Assembly (NCBI RefSeq): GCF_036669915.1
Contig: NC_089314.1
Span: forward strand, 11,079,665-11,143,664
Source of the DNA: Pocillopora verrucosa
Taxonomy: Eukaryota; Cnidaria; Anthozoa; Scleractinia; Pocilloporidae
Reading direction: 5' to 3'
DNA length: 64,000 bases
This document shows, piece by piece, positions 57,101-64,000 of this stretch; position 1 is the first letter of the stretch; each line of letters begins with the position of its first letter. The translations under genes were made by a program, and so were the position numbers. The notes beneath the pieces are model-generated. The model worked only from the letters and a program-made list of their open reading frames with translations, did not search any database and was not told the DNA's origin.

Positions 57101-57418
57101 AAAAAAATTGCCAGAAGATCGAAGCGAGATAAACTTGGTAGCAGTGAATTGTGTACAGATGTTTGAATTCGATCGAGAGAAAAGTTAACAAAAGATTGAT
57201 TTCTCCATGACATCAAATCTGTGCTTTTTCCCAGCTTTCTGTGATTTGTTCTGAAGATCACACAAGATTACACCGTATTCCAAAATACAAGATGTTCCAA
57301 AACAAATATTTGAACTTGAGTTTCCACTGCAGTTACTTGAAGACACTTTCTTAACGGCTCGGTTACTCAGCATCCACTGGTAGTATTTGTCAGGGGAGGG
57401 GAGAGGAACGCGGTCCAT
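51163..57418 (-). CDS. KLHL3: Kelch-like protein 2/3 orthologue, CUL3 substrate adaptor
   Basis: Five exons: 57418-57274 (putative first exon), 55494-55163, 54055-53783, 52649-52339 and 51982-51163 (stop TAA). All junctions keep frame and total 626 codons. A BTB domain (LCDVLL..., IPAHRVVLASSSPYFFAMF) binds CUL3. A BACK domain follows (NCLGIRAFAD, VRLPLLSREYLV, KNNNMCKDFLIEAMKYH). Six kelch blades end the protein, seen as VVGGQAPKAIR, AVGGFNGSLRVRTVD, AIGGFDG, AVGGYDGASR, AIGGHDG and VVGGDDGSSN. The match is to vertebrate KLHL2/KLHL3, before that pair split; the MCRRNAGV segment, a hot spot for human KLHL3 disease changes, is intact. It acts as a cytosolic ubiquitin-ligase adaptor; in vertebrates substrates include WNK kinases. 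The first exon is the least certain part. Confidence 0.92.
53527..53750. mobile_element. Coral-type MITE copy, family M1
   Basis: ACCCTTTAACTCCAAAGAG at the left and a segment containing CTCTGAATCAAACATTAAG, CTAAAGAAGCTCTTGATTGT and GAGAACATGCATACTGTTG match the copies at 58795 and 60408. It lies in a KLHL3 intron. Noncoding. Confidence 0.6.
54413..54760. repeat. 72-bp minisatellite in KLHL3 intron
   Basis: Units starting AAAAGCAAAATGTTGTTC occur at 54413, 54485, 54557 and 54629, with a fifth partial one near 54703 and decaying copies to about 54870. The unit is 72 bp, divisible by three, so both strands show repetitive ORFs that are not genes. Confidence 0.9.
54946..55080 (-). mobile_element. 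Penelope terminal-module relic
   Basis: ATGAGTAAAGGAGTAAGTCT... GGTGCTGC...GGGAGAGTATA matches the outer end of element A at 23452-23520. Further on, GCTGACATTTCAAGC...CTTTGTCAGAGC matches the hammerhead-bearing segment at 23581-23615, with decayed core. It is an old solo terminal fragment in a KLHL3 intron. Confidence 0.6.
55971..56157. mobile_element. MITE with ACCCTTTTACTCCC terminal inverted repeats
   Basis: AACCCTTTTACTCCCAAGAT at the left is answered by GGAAGTAAAAGGGTT at the right. About 187 bp, noncoding, in KLHL3 intron 1. Related copies appear near 53009-53311 and 60856-61045. Confidence 0.6.
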
Positions 57419-59671
57419 CGCAGGTTTATAAGAGAAGGCTCATTTTGCCGGATTTTTCTATATTATCATTCTTTCTCATTGTATTTTTATATTTTTTTAA
57501 GGTGATTCCTAAGAAAAAAAAAAAAGCTACCGAAACTTTTTAAAAAACTTTTCCTAAATGACCCCTACCAATGTCTGTTTCGAAAAAAATACAATTTAAA
57601 AGATAGGTCACCGTGCTTTTTTAAGAAAGATGATGAGCAAAACTTACCCCACTCATGCCTGTTCTGGCACTAATCAAAACTATAACAAAATTCTCGAACG
57701 TAATTGGTTATCACCAGCCCGATTTGAGCACTAATAGGTTAGTGTACGCGTCATAAGTTGTAAAGTCATGCTTGGAAAGTGTAATAGGCCAGTTAAAGGG
57801 ACAGTTAACACGTCATGCTTATCTAAGTGGACAGATCGCGTCATGTGCGCTCGCTATTGCCTCGCATTTCGCTGAGTTAACTAATGGATTTTTCCATGAA
57901 AACGTATAACCGATGTCTAGTTTCCTTCCCAAATTTTGTCATAGTTTTGATTAATTGGACTGATTGATTAACAGGACTTCGTGTCGTACAATTCGGTCTG
58001 TAATCATACGAGTGATTAACAAAATCGGACGACCACGAAGCGGGAGTCCGATTTGTCAATCACGAAAAAAAAAACCTTAATAGGTAGAAAGTCACGAGCG
58101 TATGGAACAATATATCTTTGTAAAAAAATTACGCAATTTTAAACGAAATCGACTCAAAACGTTCCCTCTGAGTTTTAATTTCGAGGTTATAATTTACATC
58201 ATCGAGTGACGGGCTTTGAGCACGGTTTTAGCCATATCTTTTTTTCCCCTCGAATGTTTTTTAGTCCTCTTATTTAAATGGAACAATTTGTACAACAAAA
58301 TTATGCAACAAAAAAATATAGGTCGCTTTTTCTGCGGAAAATGGACACAGGGTGCGGTTAAGTCTAAAATGTTTTGCGAACTCTTATAAATGAAATGAAT
58401 TGAACCTAAATTGCGAGCATGGGAACTTCAAAGGGGGCTAGCATAGTTTAGTTTCTAGTATAATTGAGACCTTTTCACTCAGATTACCACCCTCCTCTCT
58501 GCCTGCAGAGGTCTTAGGGTTGAGAAGAGGAGTGTGCAAGGAGGGGGGAGGGGGGAGGGCTCTGGGGGAAGTGGGTGGGGAGAAAACAATTCCTTTTACA
58601 CCATTTTGTCTTAAAGCAGTTCCACTCCCATTCCATTGAGAGGGATTCATAGTGATATTAGCTCAAACCTTATTTTGCTCATGAAAAAGTAATCCAATTT
58701 TATCACTTCAGCCCCTTCTATAAGCTAACTGTAATAAATTCAGTGGTCAGATTCCAATTTTGTAACGAAAGAAACTGTCAGTCCTCCACTTGATGAAAAC
58801 ATTAACTGGGATCTAATTTTCCCCACAGGATCACTTCTCTTGAATCAAACATTAAGGTCTTTAGGATTAGAAGAATTAATGCAAACTAAAGAAGCTTGCG
58901 ATTGTACATAAATTTTCCTTGTGAGTAGCATAGGAAGTGTATAAGGAGCAGTATGGAAACTGTAGTCATTGACGTGAGGGGGTAATGGGATTAAGGTAGT
59001 TTAGATCTTTCTCCCCAAACCAGGTAAGCAAGGGTAAAGAAGGAAAAGACTTAGAGATACATATGCTATGGATCTTATATTTCTATTTACTAGTAACATG
59101 AAGACATGGCCCAAACTACTTCAATTCTTCTTCTTTGACACTGAACTTAAAACAAAACTGACACAACTAGCAAATATCATGTTTTTAAATTACATTGACA
59201 GGTAAGCAAGGGTAAAAAAGGAAAATACTTAGAGATACATTTGAGATACACAAAATATAATCAAAACACACCATGTGCAGAATGACAATTTTCCATAACT
59301 TGAGGAGTACTATCCTTTTCTAGTAACAAAGACCATTAATAGCAACAGCCAGCCTTTATCATCATCATCATCAGTCTAAAATTGGTAAATGTAATTTTAT
59401 ACAACCCAAGAAACTTTCTGCCTTTAACCACTTGTATTTCCATCCACTGCTCCACTCTGATATCTTCCTCAAAAATAGTAATGCAAGATAATCTAAGGCA
59501 GTGGCAGATCTAGGGGAGGGGCCATGGGGTCCTAGGGCCCCCCCCCCTTATATTGGATAAAAAAATCACAGAAGAAAGAAAAGTTGGCAGGGCAAGGGAC
59601 AAAAAACCCAGGCACCCCTCTTGACTCAAGCTCAAGGTAAGGTAAGTCTGAGATAAGAAGTGTTAGCAAGG
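57419..59671. other. Intergenic region between KLHL3 and PFDN1
   Basis: Holds the KLHL3 5' flank, a MITE copy at 58795 and G/C-runs near 58540 and 59520. CAGTGGCAGATCTAGGGG at 59500 looks like a hAT-type terminal repeat. No ORF with recognisable homology. Confidence 0.4.
58795..58995. mobile_element. Coral-type MITE copy, family M1
   Basis: Shares TTGAATCAAACATTAAGG and CTAAAGAAGCTTGCGATTG blocks with the copies at 53527 and 60408, in the same order and orientation. The left end is eroded. Confidence 0.55.
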
Positions 59672-61990
59672 CTATTTTGGTCTGCTAGCAAGCATTTCTC
59701 TAATATTATCTTCATGTTCTTTGACACTTCTTTGAAGATATTCTTTATTAGCCTGTAGAGAAATAGGGAAAAACTACAGGTTAGTATACAGATACAGTAT
59801 GGAATACATTTTATTGATCAGTCCCATTAGGGTTTTTCAGAATCAATTTACTAGGCAAGAATAGTAGAAAATATAAAAAATATATATAAAAATATATTAA
59901 AATCAGTGATAGTGTTTTGCAATTTTGCAAACAAGCAGATGCATTGTTGACTATCTAAACACTAAGTGCAACTAATTTCAACTTCAGCTTTCTTCTTGAA
60001 ACATGGAATAGATGGAGAGTCTCTTGTCTGACCAGTTAGACTATTCCATGATTCTACTGCTCTGTAGAAGAATGAATGCTGAGCAGTCACTGCGTGACAT
60101 TTGGGAAGGCTAACTTGATCTCTATTTCTAGTGTAGTACTCGTGCATTTCTGAGTGCACTGTGAGCTTTGAACTTAAATAGCTGGGTGTCAGACCCATCA
60201 GAAATTTGTAAATCACAGCAGTGTCATGCAAGTGCAACTGTTCTTGTACAGAGTAAGAACCACAAGAGAATTTTCATTATTAAGTACAGGGTGTAAAGGC
60301 CAAGATCCAAATAGATAATATTGCAAATTTAACAACTTGCTGAAGCCAACTGGGAATACATGCCTCCTCCCTGCCTCAAGTTTCTTCATGTTTATTAAAT
60401 GCTATCCCTTAACCCCTCAACCCATAAGAGTAACTAGCATCTAATTTCTCCATACAAAACCACTCCTGAATCACAAATGAAGGTCGCGAGAATTGAGGAG
60501 ATAATCACAGAGTAACCTAAGAAGCTTTTGATTATCAAACAAATTCTCCTGGTCAGCACCTTTGGAAATGTATGGAGAACAGTGCGGAGAAAATCATTAT
60601 TGAAGATAGAGTGTCAAGAGTTAATGAATATTATTTCTAGAAGTGTTTTTTTGTCCACAGTTCCCACATTGAACTGAGATTTTGTGGAGAATATAATTAA
60701 AGAACATGGAACAAGGAGGAGAACTGACAAAAGATTCGACCCACATGTGATACCTAGTTAGTAATAAACTTTTAACTGACAAGTCCACCATATTAAATTC
60801 TGTTCTTCACTATAAAAATATTTTACATTTTTGCACCAAACATGTGCAACTTCACCCTTTCACTCCAGAGATCTACATATAAATTCTCTCTACTGTACAC
60901 TATATGTTTCTTTTGATTTTAATTCTGATGTTAAATCAATTAAAGTCTCCTTTTTGATTTCCTTATTACCTTCCTGCTCAACAAATGTATGCATATTGTA
61001 ATGAGAAATTCCTTGTTGGTCGCTCCTGGGAGTGAAAGGAGTTCATATTGAGAAGACACTAAAAAGTATGCCAGCGAAGATGTACTGTACCTCAATGCTT
61101 TTGATCTTCTCTTCATTGCTTTGGAGTTTCTGAACAAGGTCCTTTCTGATATCTGATACGGGCTGGAGAACAAACCTGTCAAAAGTTGTCAATAAATTAA
61201 ATTTGGAAACCCATAAGGCTACCAGAGAGAAAGGAGATTCACAGTGACATCTGAAAGTGATGAGGCATTCATACCCTTTCTGATGGGGGTGACAAAACGA
61301 CGGCCAAATACAGCACCCAATCTCTGTTTATAACAGAGGAAGATGTTAAGAGCCCCTAAGAAACTAAACATTGAGTTTGACAACCTATTGGTCATTGTAT
61401 TCAGAACCACCTATTATGGTGCTCAAAATGCTGTTTAAGTGTTAAAATTATGCTAAAATGGAAAGAATTCCCTGTCTTCACAATTTCCATATACATGCGC
61501 ATGAAGATGGAGACAGCAGCTTTTTTTAACACTTTAAAATCCTAACATCATGAAAACAGCCACGATAAAACTTACATTCTTCCTACTGCTTCATAAGTGG
61601 GTGTATGAGAGGGTAATGAAGCTAATTCTTGGTCCGTTAATTTGGAATGAGCCATGTTCCTTCGAAGTTGCAAAATTTGACCTTCTGCCACCTTGACACG
61701 TTGCGTGGTCTCAATCATTTTTTCTTGGAGTTCTTGGAAGGCCTACAGATCAATTGAAATACCGTTAATAGGGAATGAATGCTCAATATGAAGTTTTCTC
61801 TTATGAGAGAAGAAACCGAGAGACTTAAGGAATAATAACATTTGCCCCCCACCATAAACGATAATTTTAAGGATTTGTGGAACTTTTGAATCCACCTATT
61901 TTCCTAAAATGTTACTTATAAGGTTATGGTCAAAAATGAGAATATAGATGCATTTACCTTTCGTAGTTCTTGATCAAATGTAGTCGCCAT
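59672..61990 (-). CDS. PFDN1: Prefoldin subunit 1
   Basis: Four exons, 61990-61958 (33 nt), 61742-61576 (167), 61175-61091 (85) and 59752-59672 (81 with TAG), join in frame to 121 residues, against 122 in human PFDN1. Landmarks: MATTFDQELRKAF at the start, then a helical segment, YEAVGRMFVLQP in the beta hairpin, and YLQRSVKEHEDNIREML in the C-terminal coiled coil. PFDN1 is a beta-type subunit of the hexameric prefoldin chaperone, which hands nascent actin and tubulin to the CCT chaperonin in the cytosol. No ORF longer than an exon exists, so simple ORF scans miss this gene. The start codon sits in CCAAGATGGCG, a YY1-like sequence. A LINE relic and MITEs occupy intron 3. Confidence 0.95.
59800..60240 (-). 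pseudogene. CR1/L2-type LINE 3' end relic in PFDN1 intron 3
   Basis: The minus ORF 60237-59962 (VIYKFLMGLTPSYLSSKL, later YTRNRDQVSLPKC and FFYRAVESWNSL) is the usual C-terminal end of a non-LTR reverse-transcriptase polyprotein. An AT-rich 3' UTR ends CCCTAATGGGACTGATCAAT then AAAA near 59805. It is 5' truncated with an open frame, younger than the relic at 50035. Confidence 0.75.
60408..60635. mobile_element. Coral-type MITE copy, family M1
   Basis: AACCCCTCAACCCATAAGAG..., CTCCTGAATCACAAATGAAG, AAGAAGCTTTTGATTATCAA and AATGTATGGAGAACAGTG align with the copies at 53527 and 58795. In PFDN1 intron 3. Confidence 0.6.
60856..61045. mobile_element. MITE with CCCTTTCACTCC / GGAGTGAAAGG ends
   Basis: CACCCTTTCACTCCAGAGAT at the left and CTCCTGGGAGTGAAAGGAG at the right form short terminal inverted repeats around about 190 bp of noncoding AT-rich sequence. 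It resembles the element at 55971. Confidence 0.55.
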
Positions 61991-62162
61991 CTTGGAAATA
62001 AACGTAACCGCGCAGGGCCTGACGACTAAATCTGTGTGTGTGCGCTGAACTAAGGTACCGCCGAATTGGCTCAAAATCCAATATGGCGGGTTTACTCAAA
62101 TCTCCTCGACGAAGGTAGAGGGTTGCATAATTTTATTTGAAGGATTATTAAAGGCTTTCGAG
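61991..62162. promoter_or_regulatory. Bidirectional promoter of PFDN1 and FAM185A
   Basis: Only 172 bases separate the two start codons. The interval holds an inverted CCAAT box (ATTGG, 62065-62069), a direct CCAAT (62078-62082) merged with ATGGCGG (62083-62089, YY1-like), and the YY1-like CCAAGATGGCG at the PFDN1 start. No TATA box suits either gene. This is typical of head-to-head housekeeping pairs. Confidence 0.7.
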
Positions 62163-63869
62163 ATGTTTAGGGTCGAAAAGCTGCTTAAATATGTAACCAG
62201 AGCGACAAATTGTTTGAATCGTCGGCAAATTCGCGGCAAAACTCAAGATGTATTCGCATGGAAGATGGACGCCTCCTCGAAAGATACCCCTTTCATTGTT
62301 GTACAGAGCCCGTACACTGTAAAAATACAGCCAGTGAATCCTATGGAATATATAGAGAACGTAGATACTGATGGTCAGTCTGTGAAAGGAAATGTTTACT
62401 TAGAAACAGACGATGAGGGCGATCTTGCACCAGATTTAAAGAATTCATTTATGAAGGATATTAATTTCAACGTGACACCCGTCAGCTCCAATTCCAAGGA
62501 CTATTTGGAGGTAAAAAAGGTTAAGAAAAGTGTTTTAAAAGAGGAATAATACAATGCGAATAAATTTTCCCATTTCATGCGAGGCATTTGTAATGTAGTA
62601 CACTTGGTTGCACTATTCAACATTAGGCTATTTACTTGCAGGTAGCTTTTCCAATCCTATCCCATCAAACGCGCGCCTGTGCAACACGTCCTACTTAGGT
62701 TGAAACAAAATTCTCAATATGTAGAGTTCATATAATGAAGTGATTATTGACTGAGTTTTCTCAGGCCAAACAGCAAACTAAGTGGCCCTCTTTTATGACA
62801 TCAAGCCAGATATTTTCTTGTCCAGCCCTCCCATTTGGTCAATAGGTACTTGTACGAACTGTTTCTTGATATTTTTCCAAATTGGGATATCAAATGGACC
62901 CAATGATTAAATTTCATGATTTCCTTTTGAAGGTAACATGCTCAGAACAACAACAATACCAGTACCCTACAAAGAACATCACCCTGCACTTTCAAGTTCC
63001 TGCTGCATGTGGTGTTGATATTAATGTGAGGGGTGATGCCAGCATTGATATCAAAGACTTAGAAGGTGGACCCTTTGAAATGGTGACTAATCAAGGTGCA
63101 TGCTGCTTGAAGAATCTGAAGGGATCAAGTTTGAGAGCTTCATCAAACTATGGTGACATCATATGTCAGTCTCAGTTGCTGTTTGAACATGGATTTTTAG
63201 AAACTAAGAAGAAAGGGAAGATATCTGTGAAAAAGTTACAAGGGAAGGAATTTAATTTAAAAACAGAGCATGGAGATGTTGATGTTGGAGCTACCTATCT
63301 CCTAAAGGCCAAATTTGCATCTAAAAGTGGTTGTATTAAATTAGGAGATGTGCATGGTGAGTTCAGTCTTACAATGTAGAGCCCTTGTGATGGGATGAGG
63401 TTTGAAGAAGGGAAGGAATGAACACAAATATGTTGAGGAACACTGGTTCCAAATTAATAGGGGTTACTGCACTAGTTTCTGAGTTGTAGGCTGTAATGTT
63501 GCAATGATCACCTCAGTTCATTTGGCAACATGGTGATAAATGTGTTTTTAATATCACTCAGGGAAACAGATTAAAATGTGTGGCAGCATTGATTAATCAA
63601 AGAATTGGTGTATTTTGAGCCACCTTAAATCAAAGCATCCCTGTAGGAGAGAGGTAAATCCTCATGCACAGACATTCTGTGTCTTGTCAAATGTGCCCTC
63701 AGGTTTTTTCCAATCAGATCCTTCCTTGCAGGTTTTACTGAGATTCGTGCTGAGGATGGAAACATATCAATTGGTTCAACTTCTGGTCAATTGGAAGCTT
63801 TTACAGGAAGAGGCAGCATAGATGTAAACTTATCTCAACATGAGGATGTAGTGCTAAACACAAATGAAG
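62163..63869 (+). CDS. FAM185A: FAM185A-like protein (3' part beyond window)
   Basis: Three exons are seen: 62163-62510 (348 nt, donor GTAAAA), 62933-63356 (424 nt, donor GTGAGT) and 63732-63869 (138 nt, donor GTAAAG); they join in frame. The last two encode the repeating beta-strand pattern of the adhesin-like DUF4097 fold of FAM185A: VPAACGVDINVRGDASIDI, KGSSLRASSNYGDIICQS, KTEHGDVDVGA and RAEDGNISIGSTSGQLEAF. The first exon has a basic N-terminus (MFRVEKLLKYVTRATNC...), compatible with mitochondrial import, which is inference. The biochemical role of FAM185A is not established. The gene continues past 64000. Confidence 0.85.
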
Positions 63870-64000
63870 GTAAAGCATGTTGAAGCTGAATCATTGTGTA
63901 TTTTTGAGTGCCAGTTGTACTAAACAAATAAGTTGATCATTCTGAATGAACATAGTATTTTACATGGAGGTAGACCCTCCAAATTATGTTGTTGAAAATT

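Noticed and set aside
1..64000. CRISPR arrays, operons, bacterial-type promoters
   Set aside because: None seen; all supported genes have spliceosomal introns and animal-type promoters.

Overview
The window is animal nuclear DNA: AT-rich, intron-bearing, with canonical GT/AG splice sites and dense transposon debris. The gene content (a multi-domain discoidin gene, KLHL2/3, PFDN1, FAM185A) and the repeats (Penelope-like elements with GIY-YIG endonuclease, many short hairpin and MITE families, a tRNA-type SINE) point to a cnidarian, most likely an anthozoan such as a stony coral. The species call is inference.

Layout. 1-3.2 kb: a diverged tandem duplication carrying two copies of a two-exon gene for a 64-residue secreted peptide (minus strand). 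3.6-10.4 kb: no host gene found; a 1.6 kb fold-back repeat, two adjacent hairpin elements and a Harbinger-like MITE. 14.1-38.8 kb: a head-to-tail segmental duplication (14122-28618 and 28619-38786). Each unit holds one plus-strand copy of the same secreted-peptide family and, antisense to it, exons for three F5/8 type C (discoidin) domains. Two further discoidin domains lie to the right, outside the duplication, so one five-domain minus-strand array (31692-41754) is followed by a three-domain partial copy (17080-28456). An intron of the partial copy has been invaded by a head-to-head pair of Penelope-like elements with hammerhead-ribozyme-like motifs and by a Crypton-related fragment. 41.8-51 kb: no host gene recognised; tandem repeats and a LINE tail. 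51.2-57.4 kb: a complete KLHL2/3 orthologue (minus). 59.7-62 kb: complete PFDN1 (minus). From 62.2 kb: FAM185A (plus), head to head with PFDN1 and running out of the window.

The most interesting item is the peptide family. All four copies have exons of 120 + 75 nt (40 + 24 residues): a signal peptide, a short segment with a Pro-Pro-Gly-basic motif that looks like an amidation and dibasic processing site, and a conserved two-cysteine tail (RSxCxAARxLxC). I do not recognise it as a named family. KLHL3 (CUL3 adaptor), PFDN1 (prefoldin chaperone) and FAM185A are ordinary housekeeping-type genes and show no functional link to the peptide/discoidin cluster.
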